NCBI GenBank assembly: GCA_937766455.1
Contig: CALLXD010000011.1
Coordinates: 1-64,000, forward strand
Direction of reading: 5' to 3'
Length of the DNA: 64,000 nt
Source of the DNA: Vicinamibacterales bacterium
GTDB lineage: Bacteria > Acidobacteriota > Vicinamibacteria > Vicinamibacterales > UBA8438
In this document: positions 30,683 to 40,471 of the stretch, piece by piece
Position numbering within the stretch: the stretch's first letter is position 1
How the letters are laid out: the number at the start of each line of letters is the position of its first letter
Translations under genes and position numbers: made by a program
Notes under the pieces: model-generated
What the model was told of the DNA's origin: nothing
What the model saw: only the letters and a program-made list of their open reading frames with translations
Databases searched by the model: none

Positions 30683-31780
30683 CTACCTGGCTCTGGCGGC
30701 GATCGCGCGCTCTATGAGTGACAGTCCTTGTGTGATCACCGCTTTCCGCCAGAGGGGGCTGCGTGGGCAGAAGCACTCCAGCAGCTGTGCCTTGGCACGA
30801 TCGAACGCTCGCGTGCGCGGATGGCCGAAGTGATGGGCTCGGTTTTCCGCTCGTAGCGCTCCGAGTACCCGGACGATCGGGTGGGTGCCAAACTCTGCCG
30901 TGACGAACCGGTAACGTGATGCGCCCACGCGCGACTGGGCCCATCCCCCCAGGGTGCCGGAGGCGTCGTACGCGGTGTCTCTCGAGCCCGCTGCCGGCTC
31001 GACACCATCGGCTCCGAAGGTCTGGCGATACCACGCGACCGCGGGCGCATCTGCCTGCTCCTGTAGCAGCAGCCGACAACGGGCAAACGCCCCGAGGCCG
31101 CTATGCAGGTCAATGTGGATGACGCTGGATGCGTCGCGGACCCAGTCCGGGAGTTGGCGTTTCACGACCCGCGTCGATGCTGATTCGGCGGTGCCACCAA
31201 AGAAGAGCCCACGCGGGAACTGATACTGCCCGCCGGCCACCGCGGACTTCAGGGCGGGCATCCCCAGTCGGCGAATGTACCAAAGGGCTTTGAGCCGAAA
31301 CGGTTCGAGACGCGCTGGCGGCGACGCTGGGTTGAGGAGTGGGTCGAGCGCCGCGTAGCCGTCGGGCGCCCCGGCGTAGGCGTGGGGGGACTCCAGGAAA
31401 TTTCGATTCAGATCGACGTTGTCTTCATTGGCCCGGCGCACGTGCGCGAATCCGAACGGGTTGACCGCGTGGACCAAGACCACGGCCAGACCGTCGGGGA
31501 GCGCCGCGCCGGACGCCATGCGGGACAACCACCCGAGCTGAATCGCGGACCCGAAGAACCCCTCCACCCCGTGCACGCCGGAGCTGACAATGACAGTCTG
31601 CCGTGGCGTCGCGGAGCCGGCCCCCGCGGAGCAGATCCTCGCGGAGCAGATCGTCGCCACGTCCATCGTCAGTGGCGGTTCTTCCGTGTTTTCTTGAATG
31701 GCATGCCGGGTGAGATGCGCGCCGATGCGAGCGGCCGCGGCGTGGTAGTCGGGTGAGAAGAGGTCGAGCGGGTTGGTCAT
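30683..31780 (-). CDS. DUF2817 family (M14 carboxypeptidase-like) protein
   Basis: SGVHGVEGFFGSAIQLGWL, HAVNPFGFAHVRRANEDNVDLNRNFL, HIDLHSGLG. Confidence 0.9.
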   Translation of the reverse strand: MTNPLDLFSPDYHAAAARIGAHLTRHAIQENTEEPPLTMDVATICSARICSAGAGSATPRQTVIVSSGVHGVEGFFGSAIQLGWLSRMASGAALPDGLAVVLVHAVNPFGFAHVRRANEDNVDLNRNFLESPHAYAGAPDGYAALDPLLNPASPPARLEPFRLKALWYIRRLGMPALKSAVAGGQYQFPRGLFFGGTAESASTRVVKRQLPDWVRDASSVIHIDLHSGLGAFARCRLLLQEQADAPAVAWYRQTFGADGVEPAAGSRDTAYDASGTLGGWAQSRVGASRYRFVTAEFGTHPIVRVLGALRAENRAHHFGHPRTRAFDRAKAQLLECFCPRSPLWRKAVITQGLSLIERAIAARAR

Positions 31781-31809
31781 CGCTCGCTGCTCGCTGCTCG
31801 CTCCAGCGG

Positions 31810-32385
31810 TCAGGCGCGAACCAGATCCAGCACGGCCAGCGTGGTGCGCCAGTTGCGAATGGTGGTCGTGGTGCCCAGTGTGCGGTCGAGATACGCGCTC
31901 GTGAACTTTGTCCTTGCAAGTCCGTTCGGGCAACGCAGATAGAGCTCGCGGTCGCAGGAGACGCATTCGTCCGGTGGCGACCGGTGGACGTCGATGGCCG
32001 CAACCTGGCCGGCGGACGGGCGGTTGGCCAGAAAGCCGACGTGGAGGGCGGAGAGGTCTGGGTTGTGGGCGGAGAGGAACGGATTTGCCATCACGATCTG
32101 TTCGAACTCCGAGGCTGTGCGAGCCACGGTCGGAACATCGAGTGCGAGCTGCTGCTTGATGAGCGCCGACACATGCGTCGGGATCTGCAGAATTGCGCCG
32201 GATGGCGCATCGAATACCACGTTGCCACTCTGGATGTAGGTCCGCACCCGTGTGTACCCGGCCGACTCGAAGATGTCGACGAGTCGAACCATCGGTATTC
32301 GGTTGCGGCCACCCACGTTGATTCCTCGCAGGAGCGCGACGTGGGTCTCGGTGGCTCGGGTGCGTTCCGCCCGTCTCGGTCCCAT
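31810..32385 (-). CDS. DUF1697 family protein
   Basis: HVALLRGINVGGRNRIPMVRLVDIFESAGYTRVRTYIQSGNVVF. Confidence 0.92.
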   Translation of the reverse strand: MGPRRAERTRATETHVALLRGINVGGRNRIPMVRLVDIFESAGYTRVRTYIQSGNVVFDAPSGAILQIPTHVSALIKQQLALDVPTVARTASEFEQIVMANPFLSAHNPDLSALHVGFLANRPSAGQVAAIDVHRSPPDECVSCDRELYLRCPNGLARTKFTSAYLDRTLGTTTTIRNWRTTLAVLDLVRA

Positions 32386-32392
32386 AGTCCTC

Positions 32393-33127
32393 CTACCGAG
32401 GGGGTCGGTCTGCGTCCAGTGTCTGCTGGATGACCGCTTTTGTCCGAGCGATCAGCTCTCCCAGGTTCCGCTCGCGGTAGTCGGTCGTGTCGATCGGTTC
32501 ACCGAGGATGACGTCCACGCGCCCCGGTCTTGGTGCCAAGGTGGTTTTCGGCAGGAGTTCAAACGTGCCCCGAATCGTCACCGGGACAATCGGCACGCCC
32601 GCCTTCACCGCGATCTTGAAAGTGCCGGACTGAAACGCCTGCAGGCGTCCATCCGGCGTGCGGGTGCCTTCTGGAAACACGGCCAGAGAGCGACCGTTGC
32701 GCACGCCCTCGATGACCCGTCTGAGGCTGGCGACCGTCTTGCGCGCGTTGCCCCGATCTATCGGGAAGTGGCCGGCGGTCCAGAGGTGCCAACCGCTGAA
32801 CGGGACATAGAACAGCCCACGCTTGGCCATGATCCGGAACGGGTAGGGGAGGTACGCGAACAGGGCCGGCGTGTCGATCAGGCTCGAGTGGTTGGCCATG
32901 TACACATACGCCTGGCCCGGCTGTACCCGCTCGACGCCGTGCACGCGGATACGGGCGAAGATGGACCAGGCCACCAGCCGACACCACCAGCGAGCGCACC
33001 AGAACTGCTTGTCGCCCGTCTTGTCGAACGGCCACACCAGCAGCGACAGGGTGCCCATGATCAACGTGTGGGTGTACCAGAGCACGTTGGCGACTGGCGC
33101 CCAGAGGTAGACGAGTAGCAGCCTCAC
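32393..33127 (-). CDS. plsC: 1-acyl-sn-glycerol-3-phosphate acyltransferase
   Basis: MANHSSLIDTPAL, FPEGTRTPDGRLQAFQSGTFKIAVKAGVPIVPV. Confidence 0.92.
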   Translation of the reverse strand: MRLLLVYLWAPVANVLWYTHTLIMGTLSLLVWPFDKTGDKQFWCARWWCRLVAWSIFARIRVHGVERVQPGQAYVYMANHSSLIDTPALFAYLPYPFRIMAKRGLFYVPFSGWHLWTAGHFPIDRGNARKTVASLRRVIEGVRNGRSLAVFPEGTRTPDGRLQAFQSGTFKIAVKAGVPIVPVTIRGTFELLPKTTLAPRPGRVDVILGEPIDTTDYRERNLGELIARTKAVIQQTLDADRPPR

Positions 33128-33744
33128 TCGTTCGATGTCTCCTGTGTGGCGCGGTCACCGAGGTTGGCGGCTCGCAGATGATCCAGGACGACGCGCCCAC
33201 GCGCGGATAGCACGTAGCCGGGGTCGTGGCTGACGGTCAGCCCGAGGTTCTTGAGCTTGCGCACGTTCGGCTTCAGCCAGTCCTTCTCGCAGCGCAGGTG
33301 TTTGGCCAGGACCCTGGCGGCCACGTCGGGATGTTGGTCGATGATGTCCAATACCCGCGCGGTCCACGGCCCCGACGCCGAGCGCGCGTCGAGACGCTGG
33401 AGTCGAGTTGCCAGTGCGTCGAGTTCCGTCCCAGACAGCGCGTCTGTCTCGCGTAGGGCGATGCGCGGGTCGGCTCCCCCATACGTCACGGTGACCCGGG
33501 AGAGTCGATCGCCCCGCGTGCCCAGTTCGTCGAGGAGAGTCGCTCTCGTGTCGTATCCAGCCCGGCCAACGTCGGCCTCCGTGATATCGGAATCGGCCAC
33601 GTCTTCGACGTTCACGATGTTCAGCAGGCCCACGGCTGTCTGGAGCGTTCCGCCCGTCTTGACGGTCGGTCGGCGCCAGCGTCTGAAGACGACCGAGATG
33701 TCGCCTGTCCTGATCCGTTGCAGCACAGCCATTTTTATCAGCAT
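33124..33744 (-). CDS. ASCH-like domain plus winged-helix hypothetical protein
   Basis: N-term IRTGDISVVFRRWRRPTVKTGGTLQTAVGLLNIVNVEDV is ASCH-like; C-term WLKPNVRKLKNLGLTVSHDPGYVLSARGR resembles wHTH. Confidence 0.6.
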   Translation of the reverse strand: MLIKMAVLQRIRTGDISVVFRRWRRPTVKTGGTLQTAVGLLNIVNVEDVADSDITEADVGRAGYDTRATLLDELGTRGDRLSRVTVTYGGADPRIALRETDALSGTELDALATRLQRLDARSASGPWTARVLDIIDQHPDVAARVLAKHLRCEKDWLKPNVRKLKNLGLTVSHDPGYVLSARGRVVLDHLRAANLGDRATQETSNE

Positions 33745-33804
33745 GGTCGTGGTGCCGTGTGGCGCTCGGGGAATGTCGAAGTGCCGAACAGGCTGGGAGA
33801 TGGA

Positions 33805-34551
33805 CTACCGCGGAAGCGCGGCCCGGATGTACATCAGATCGATGAGCGCTTGTGCCCTCGCGAGAGAACCCGGTTGCTCCAGCAGTCCGAGTCGGTCGAT
33901 GGGATCAATCTCGATGAGCTGAGCGATGCCGTTGACCAGGTCCTCGTCCGCCAGGCCGTCGGGCACTTGAATCCCGGGCAATCCGATTGGCATCAGGCCG
34001 TTCAATTCTTCGCGCAGGTCGCCTAGTCTGACCTCGTCAGCGGTGGTCATGGGATCGGGGATCAGCTCGATGTGCGCCAACCGGTACGAGCGGCTGCTAT
34101 CTTCCCCAGTGATGCGGAACTTGGCCAGTCCTCCCAGCACGATGTTGTACCCCCCGTCAGGCAGTTCCTCGGACTGGGCGATGACGCCGACCGTACCGAC
34201 CGGGAACACCGGTGGTCGCCCCTCGTAGTCCGCTTCGTGGCCCGGCTCCAGCAACACCATTCCGATGAGGCGGTCGCCCGCCAACGCATCGGCCACCATA
34301 TCGCGGTAACGCGGTTCGAAGATATGCAGGGGACGGGTGGCGCGCGGGAACAGCATGACGTCCTGCAGGGGAAAAATCGGGATCGTGGCTGGAAGCTCGG
34401 TTGGGGCGTAGCCCCGGGTCGTTGGGGGCTGACCGAGGACCGAGGCGGGGGCGCAGAGGCAGCCGGCGAGCGTAAGCAGACCGAAGAATCGAGCCAGCGT
34501 CCTGCGGGCCTGGCTTCCGGGCGGCTGACTGGGTCCCGTGGGTGCCGTCAT
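33805..34551 (-). CDS. LON peptidase substrate-binding domain protein
   Basis: TIPIFPLQDVMLFPRATRPLHIFEPRYRDMVADAL and VGVIAQSEELPDGGYNIVLGGLAKFRI. Confidence 0.9.
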   Translation of the reverse strand: MTAPTGPSQPPGSQARRTLARFFGLLTLAGCLCAPASVLGQPPTTRGYAPTELPATIPIFPLQDVMLFPRATRPLHIFEPRYRDMVADALAGDRLIGMVLLEPGHEADYEGRPPVFPVGTVGVIAQSEELPDGGYNIVLGGLAKFRITGEDSSRSYRLAHIELIPDPMTTADEVRLGDLREELNGLMPIGLPGIQVPDGLADEDLVNGIAQLIEIDPIDRLGLLEQPGSLARAQALIDLMYIRAALPR

Positions 34552-34712
34552 GCGCCGTCTCGCTTTCTGGGGTCGTGGAGCCTCGCCCGCCCATCGTGCA
34601 GCGCGAGCGCCAGTCCGGCGCGGGAGCTCATTCCATGGGCTCGGTAGCCCAACGTGCGGGCTGCGTCGTCCCCGAAGAGGCAGGCTATCACGCCTGCACG
34701 GCGTGGTGCGCG

Positions 34713-35168
34713 CTACGAGGCGGTCGCGCGGTCCTGTTCCAGGAGCGTCTTGAGCGCCGCCAAATCTTTGTTGGTCGCGCGCGGCATCGCCAGTGACATC
34801 ACCGGGGCCAGCAGGCGCGAAAACCCCGTAGGTAGGCCACGGTTGCGCAGGGTCATCCGTGTCCAGCCCTCCGGTGTGGCTTCCCAGGTGTAGGTCGTCT
34901 CCATCGGGAACGGTCCTTCCGCTGTCCGCATGACGAGGCGCTCACCTGGCACGAGTTCGGCAACTTCGTAGGTATAGGCCATCCGTCGACCCAGGAACTG
35001 CGCGACAAAAGCGGCGCGTGACCCGACGACCAGCGGCGGCGTGGTCTCCCATTCGACCGCCTTGATGTTGACGTACCACTTGCGCACGTTGTCCCAGTTT
35101 CCGGCAAAGGCGGCAACCTCGGCTGGGGGGCGTCTGAGCACGATCTGGGTCAGCACATCGACGGGCAT
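34713..35168 (-). CDS. SRPBCC family protein
   Basis: VDVLTQIVLRRPPAEVAAFAGNWDNVRKWY...VVGSRAAFVAQFLGRRMAYTYEV. Confidence 0.85.
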   Translation of the reverse strand: MPVDVLTQIVLRRPPAEVAAFAGNWDNVRKWYVNIKAVEWETTPPLVVGSRAAFVAQFLGRRMAYTYEVAELVPGERLVMRTAEGPFPMETTYTWEATPEGWTRMTLRNRGLPTGFSRLLAPVMSLAMPRATNKDLAALKTLLEQDRATAS

Positions 35169-35223
35169 CGTTGAGCCTCCTCTCGCGCGGTACTGGTTGT
35201 CGCGGAACGTGTGCAGGGTCGGT

Positions 35224-36354
35224 TCAATCGTCGGCGGCTCGCAGCTCCGTGACAGCCTCGACGACGGTGTCCAGGGCCAGCTCGATTTCCTCCGCGGTCG
35301 TGAACCGGCCCAACGAGAAGCGAATACTGCCTCTGGCGCGGTCTTCATCGCAACCCATAGCGCCGAGGACATAGCTCGGTTGTAGCAGCGCGCTGGTGCA
35401 GGCGGAACTCGACGACACCGCCAGGTCCGGCATCCGCTTCATGAGTGTGGCGCCGTCCACATCGGCGAAGCTGACATTGGCTGTTGTCGCGAGTCGGTCG
35501 GCGCTGAGGCCATTGACCTCGACCCCGGGTAGCCGCGACAGCAAACCTCGTTCCAGTCGATCTCGGAGCGCGCCGATACCGCTTCCATGCGGAAGGGTTG
35601 CGGCAAGCCCCATGCCCACGATGCTCGGCACGTTGAGCGTGCCGGACCGTAAACCGCGCTCGTGTCCACCACCGTAGAGTAGGCCTTGGCACCGCACGCG
35701 AGGGTCGCGGCGACGGAGATACAGCAGGCCGACGCCTTTCGGACCGTGAATCTTGTGGCCGCTCGCACTGAGCAGGTCGATATGCATGCTGTGCACATCA
35801 ATCGGCTGCTTCGCGAACGATTGCGTTGCGTCCGTGTGGAACAGCACGCCCCGCTCCCGGCAGATCCCGCCGATCTCGCCAATGGGGTGGATCACCCCGG
35901 TCTCGTTGTTCGCGTGCATCACCGATACCAGCAACGTCTGGTCCGTGATCGCGTCGGCGAGTTGCCCGAGATCAAGGCGGCCGTGGGCGTCGACCGGTAG
36001 GTAGGTGACCGCGACACCGCGGTGCTCCAGCGCCTCACACGTGTCGAGTACTGCCCGGTGTTCGGTGGCGACCGTGATGAGGTGCCGCTTGCGATAGACC
36101 GGCGAGTTCACCACGCCCTGGAGGGCAAGGTTGTCGGATTCCGTCGCACCGCTGGTCCAGACGATCTCGCGCGGGTCGGCGCCGATCGTCGACGCCACTT
36201 GCTGTCGCGCGGTCTCGGTGGCCGTCGCCGCGTCGCATCCCAGGCTGTGGTGACGGCTGGCCGCATTGCCGAACCGGTCCGTCAGAAACGGCATCATCGC
36301 GTCGAGCACCCGCGGGTCCAATGGAGTCGTCGCGTTGTGGTCGAGATAGATCAT
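35224..36354 (-). CDS. cysteine desulfurase (NifS/IscS family)
   Basis: MIYLDHNATTPLDPRV, SASGHKIHGPKGVGLLY (PLP Lys), SSSACTSALLQPSYVL. Confidence 0.95.
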   Translation of the reverse strand: MIYLDHNATTPLDPRVLDAMMPFLTDRFGNAASRHHSLGCDAATATETARQQVASTIGADPREIVWTSGATESDNLALQGVVNSPVYRKRHLITVATEHRAVLDTCEALEHRGVAVTYLPVDAHGRLDLGQLADAITDQTLLVSVMHANNETGVIHPIGEIGGICRERGVLFHTDATQSFAKQPIDVHSMHIDLLSASGHKIHGPKGVGLLYLRRRDPRVRCQGLLYGGGHERGLRSGTLNVPSIVGMGLAATLPHGSGIGALRDRLERGLLSRLPGVEVNGLSADRLATTANVSFADVDGATLMKRMPDLAVSSSSACTSALLQPSYVLGAMGCDEDRARGSIRFSLGRFTTAEEIELALDTVVEAVTELRAADD

Positions 36355-37997
36355 GGTTCTGCGCGGTCGCCCAGTGATGCCACCGTGAAGATCAGAGGGT
36401 AGAGTTTTTCGTAGTACCAGAGCTTCGCGAAGTAGAGTCCGATGGGCGACGGGGTCATCTCTGTTTGCCGGCTCAACCAGTGCGTACCCCGTTCGTCACC
36501 GGTAGCGGATACCGCCAGCGCCGTCTCTTCGATGGTACCGAAGCTGCCGTCAGTCTGTTGCATCGAATACAGAAACTGTTCGCCGCGGTGCCGTGCCGCT
36601 GACGGCAGGAGGTCTCCGCACTCAAGGACGCGTGCCGTCCCGTAGACCGGATTGGTCTGGTCCGCCGTCCAGGGGTTGCCGAACCACAGCGGGATCCACG
36701 CGCCATCGGCCCTTTGTCCGCGTACCAGGTAGCGTACCGCGCGTTCCATGGCGCGGTCGATCCGTGGGTCGACCGTGCGCCAGGCGCTCCAGGCCCGCAG
36801 GGCGTGCGCCGTCAGGTCTGGACTGCTCTGATCGAACGGCAGCGTGCCCCAGCCGCGGCAGAATGTCGGGATGCCGCCGTCTCGATTCTGCAGGTCGATG
36901 AGCCAGCCAACGCCGCCGGTGGCGGCCGCACGGATCTCCGGGTCGTCGCCAAGCACCCGCAGCGCCAGCAGCGCGCCGGACGTGTCGTCGCCGTCTGGCA
37001 CACCACCCGGCAGGTCGGTCCACGCCCATCCGCCGGGTGCCGATTGGGTGTACGGGTGCACCGTCTTGAACTGCTGGTCGAGCAGCCACCGTCGCAGAGA
37101 GCCTCGCTCTTCGTCAGAGAACCGGTCAGCCCCTAGCGCGTTGATGGACAGCGTCGTCACCCACGTGGCCAGGTTCGTGTCGATCGGCCAGCTCCCATCA
37201 GTACGGACAGAGGAAACCAGGAACTCGACACCGCGTTGGGTGACCGGGTGGTCGACGAGACCGCTGCCAGCCAGGCTCATCGTCACGAAACTGGTCAGCG
37301 GGGTCGCTTCCAAGAAGCCGCCAGACGTTGGTTGCAGAGATTCAAGGACATTGAGCGTCCGCTGCCGCGCCAGGCCCCGGACCAGGCGGCTCAGGACGTG
37401 ACGGCTCGGGTTGTGGTGGTGCTGCGCCTGTCCGATGGCAATAAGCGCCGGCAGTGCGTAACTGACGACCGGGAGCCCGACCCACTTGAAGGACGCCGGG
37501 GGCAACGCGGCGAACTCGAACGGCAGTGCCGGAATCTGGTCCCACCCGAATCGGCCTGCCAGGGCGCAGTGGGTCAGGATCGGCACCGCGAACGTCTGGT
37601 CCTCCCCATAGACGTCGCGGATGCCGGCCGCAATTGAAGCGGCTGACAACGTCCCGACCCGTGCCTCAAGCCAGGCACACGTGGCGGACACGCCCGGGGC
37701 GTCGTGCATCGAGAGGGTCGCCCACGCCAAGGTCGTCGTACTGATGTTGCTCGGGCATCCGGGCGCGTCGCCGAATCCGCCATCGTCGTTCTGGTTCGCG
37801 GCCAGCCACCGGAGACCCTCGCGCACCAGACCGGCGTGCCCGCCGACCAGTGTGAGTGCTGAGACCGCGGTGGCGGTCGACAGAGCGCTCGATGACAGCT
37901 CGCCCTCCCAGTGGCCGCTGGGTGAACGCGCGTCGAGCAGACGATCAGGCCAGGCTGAGGTGGCCCATGGCGAGGAGCGCATAGTAGGTATATTCAC
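36351..37997 (-). CDS. squalene-hopene cyclase family / class II terpene cyclase-like protein
   Basis: QW-like repeats (GGFGDAPGCPSN, GSWPIDTN, GGIPTFCRGWG, GAWIPLWFGN) and DGDDTSG matching DxDD(T). Confidence 0.85.
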   Translation of the reverse strand: MNIPTMRSSPWATSAWPDRLLDARSPSGHWEGELSSSALSTATAVSALTLVGGHAGLVREGLRWLAANQNDDGGFGDAPGCPSNISTTTLAWATLSMHDAPGVSATCAWLEARVGTLSAASIAAGIRDVYGEDQTFAVPILTHCALAGRFGWDQIPALPFEFAALPPASFKWVGLPVVSYALPALIAIGQAQHHHNPSRHVLSRLVRGLARQRTLNVLESLQPTSGGFLEATPLTSFVTMSLAGSGLVDHPVTQRGVEFLVSSVRTDGSWPIDTNLATWVTTLSINALGADRFSDEERGSLRRWLLDQQFKTVHPYTQSAPGGWAWTDLPGGVPDGDDTSGALLALRVLGDDPEIRAAATGGVGWLIDLQNRDGGIPTFCRGWGTLPFDQSSPDLTAHALRAWSAWRTVDPRIDRAMERAVRYLVRGQRADGAWIPLWFGNPWTADQTNPVYGTARVLECGDLLPSAARHRGEQFLYSMQQTDGSFGTIEETALAVSATGDERGTHWLSRQTEMTPSPIGLYFAKLWYYEKLYPLIFTVASLGDRAEP

Positions 37998-38754
37998 AGT
38001 CCGGCTCGTCGTCCGCCCACGTGCCGCAGAATGCCTTCCCGGTCCACAGCGTGTCGATAAAGTCGAGGGTCGGGTCTTTCGTACGTGCGAGCGAGACTTT
38101 TTGTCCAGACAGGGCGTGGAGCGCCGTGGCGGTCGAAAGGAGATCCGGCATGGGTGCCCCTTCGACCGCGGAGAACCCGCCCTCTGGACGCGCGCGCGCG
38201 AGTAACCAGCTCACCGCGTCCGGCGGTACCGGTGACCCCAGATGACGAAGCAGCGTCACGGTGGCCGCGGTGGTTGGGGTGGTTCGCGCCGCGGTGTGCA
38301 AGGTGGTCTGCAAGAGGGTGTCCCCCAACGGGAACTGCGCTGGGGGCTGCCCCAGGTCTTGCAGCGCGCCCCAGGCCAGAAAGCCGTGATACACGCTGTC
38401 GTGGTCCCACAGTTCATTGATCCGACGCACCAGCCGGTCAGCCAGGTCGTGAGGCGTCTGCTTGAAAGCGGCCCAGCATCGAGCCAGACAGCACAGGTGT
38501 ACCAGATCGAGGCCGTCGCCGTCCTCGAAACGTTCTAAGTATCCGCGCACGCTGGGCGGGAATGCTTGCTGCAGCGCGATCAGGCCCTCGAGCGCGAAGA
38601 CCGTGTAGTACAGGTCGGTCTGGCCGGCGCGGTCGGCGGCGCCGCCATCGTCATTGAATTGGGAGAGGAGGTACTCGGCGACGGGGCTAGACGCTTCCTG
38701 CAATAGATTCGGTGCCAGGCGCGCCACCTGCAGCATTTCGAGTCTCAAACTCAC
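37945..38754 (-). CDS. prenyltransferase/squalene-oxidase repeat protein
   Basis: alpha-alpha toroid repeats: NDDGGAADRAGQTDLYYTVFALEGL, PEGGFSAVEGAPMPDLLSTATALHAL, CGTWADDEPDCEYTYYALLAMGHL. Confidence 0.8.
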   Translation of the reverse strand: MSLRLEMLQVARLAPNLLQEASSPVAEYLLSQFNDDGGAADRAGQTDLYYTVFALEGLIALQQAFPPSVRGYLERFEDGDGLDLVHLCCLARCWAAFKQTPHDLADRLVRRINELWDHDSVYHGFLAWGALQDLGQPPAQFPLGDTLLQTTLHTAARTTPTTAATVTLLRHLGSPVPPDAVSWLLARARPEGGFSAVEGAPMPDLLSTATALHALSGQKVSLARTKDPTLDFIDTLWTGKAFCGTWADDEPDCEYTYYALLAMGHLSLA

Positions 38755-40465
38755 TGCAATAGCCCTCGATCAGTTTCTCGCCGAAGATCTTGCCGACGAT
38801 CCGGCGCATCAATCCTTTGAGCGTCGGGCTGGACAGGAACCGCAAGGACCGTATCGACTCCTCCTTGTAGGCTTCCAGCAGGTCGTCCGCCTTGTCCAGC
38901 ACCCCGTACTCGTTCGCAATCCTGTGCACGTCATCCGTGTGATCCGGTGCGCCGTGGCGGATCACCGAGGCGATTCGCTCGCGGTCGGCACCCTCGGCCC
39001 GCTTGTGGGCAATGGCGAGGATGAGGGACAGCCGCACCTGGGCAAGATCGTTGGAGTCCGCGTCGCCTCTGAAGTCTTCCAGGTCGTCCTTGACCTGGTA
39101 CGCGAGACCGAGCGCCTCACTGTATTTGCGCAGCACGTCGTGGGTCGCGTCGTCGGCCTGCGCGAGGATGCCGCCCAGGCGCAGAGCCACTTCGAAGGCC
39201 GCCGATGTTTTCTGGCGGAAGATGTCCAGCACCTGCATCGACGGTAGGGGCTGCGGGTCGCGTGCCCAGAGCAGTTCACGGCCTTGACCGCGGCTCAGCG
39301 TGACGTGACCCTGCGCCGCGACAGCCACCAACTCCGGGTTACCCAATTCACTCAGCAGGCGATAGCCCTCGCCCACCAGGAAGTCGCCGATGTTGAGCGC
39401 GACCGGGACGCCGATCTCGGTGTGCAGCGCCGGGCTGTCGTACCGTCGCTCGTCGCCATCCTCGATGTCGTCGTGAATGAGCGACGCTTTGTGAAAACAC
39501 TCGAGCGCCACTGCCGCCTTCTTGACCTCGGCCGTGAGCACCGGATCGGACTCTTGCCGGTCCGCTTCGAGAGCCATGTAGGTGCACGCCGCGAGATAGG
39601 GCCGCCACCGGTTGCCGCCCTTCTCCATGGCGGCCCGCGCGATCCGTGCCGTCTCGTCGTCCGCGTCGATGTCGCCCATGATGGCGTTCAACGACGCGGA
39701 TCCGAACCAGCTTCGGACCGTGGTCTTCAGGCCATCGAGATCGAGGCGGTACGTCTTGTCATCCGATGTCAGATGTATCAGATCCCACACCCAGTCGAGG
39801 TCGACGGTGGTGTTGATGCAGTCGTCCTGCAGCAGGGGAATGGCCACGCCTGGAATGGCGGCCGCCTCCATGTGGGGGAAGCACTTTTCCAGCACGTTGA
39901 TACAACTTACGCCGACGATCGCCTCGATTTTTCCGGTTTCGATCATCGAGCGGACGATGGCCGAGCCCTCCGCCACCAGCACCGCATACCCGAGTCGCTC
40001 GGCCTCCACCGTGAGGTCCTGGATGGAACAGAGGCCGCACTCTTTGCAGAGCAGTCCGAATTCGTCAAACGGCGCCGGACACTTGTCTTCGACTCGGAGG
40101 CACTTGGGAATCAGCAGCAGCCGCCGGTCGTAGGGAATCTGCGCGAGCGATTCGCGCCACGCCGCGTTGCTCACCAAAATCGAGGCGTAGTCTGTGTAAA
40201 TCGGATCGAGACCGGCTGCCGCCAGCACGGCACTGGTGTGCTCGGTCAACTCGTCCAGCGTCAACGGCGGGATCGCGCCGACGGCTGCGACGTAGTCCTC
40301 GGTGATCTTCTTGAGACGGACCCGGTCCTGCTTGTCGTCCGGAATGTTCGATTGCGCCTGTCGATAGACCTGTCGGGGCACCTGCATCGGGAGCTGCAGC
40401 GGGATGATCTGCGGCTCGACGGGTGTCTCAATCTGGTCCGGCGCTTCAGTGCTCATGCGATTCAC
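38687..40465 (-). CDS. DUF116 - polyprenyl synthetase fusion
   Basis: N-half LLLIPKCLRVEDKCPAPFDEFGLLCKECGLCSI...AIVGVSCINVLEKCFPHM (DUF116); C-half FHKASLIHDDIEDGDERR and YQVKDDLEDFRGD (isoprenyl diphosphate synthase). Confidence 0.88.
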   Translation of the reverse strand: MNRMSTEAPDQIETPVEPQIIPLQLPMQVPRQVYRQAQSNIPDDKQDRVRLKKITEDYVAAVGAIPPLTLDELTEHTSAVLAAAGLDPIYTDYASILVSNAAWRESLAQIPYDRRLLLIPKCLRVEDKCPAPFDEFGLLCKECGLCSIQDLTVEAERLGYAVLVAEGSAIVRSMIETGKIEAIVGVSCINVLEKCFPHMEAAAIPGVAIPLLQDDCINTTVDLDWVWDLIHLTSDDKTYRLDLDGLKTTVRSWFGSASLNAIMGDIDADDETARIARAAMEKGGNRWRPYLAACTYMALEADRQESDPVLTAEVKKAAVALECFHKASLIHDDIEDGDERRYDSPALHTEIGVPVALNIGDFLVGEGYRLLSELGNPELVAVAAQGHVTLSRGQGRELLWARDPQPLPSMQVLDIFRQKTSAAFEVALRLGGILAQADDATHDVLRKYSEALGLAYQVKDDLEDFRGDADSNDLAQVRLSLILAIAHKRAEGADRERIASVIRHGAPDHTDDVHRIANEYGVLDKADDLLEAYKEESIRSLRFLSSPTLKGLMRRIVGKIFGEKLIEGYCSEFETRNAAGGAPGTESIAGSV

Positions 40466-40471
40466 TATCTC

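Noticed and set aside
31618-31810. Short repeats gcggagcagatc and gctgctc near the DUF2817 gene
   Set aside because: Two to three copies only; the first is explained by the local coding sequence and the second is a short low-complexity stretch upstream of the start
34552-34712. GC-rich gap with tgggctcggtagcccaac, checked as a tRNA candidate
   Set aside because: No acceptor/T-arm pairing or GTTCGAATC motif found by eye
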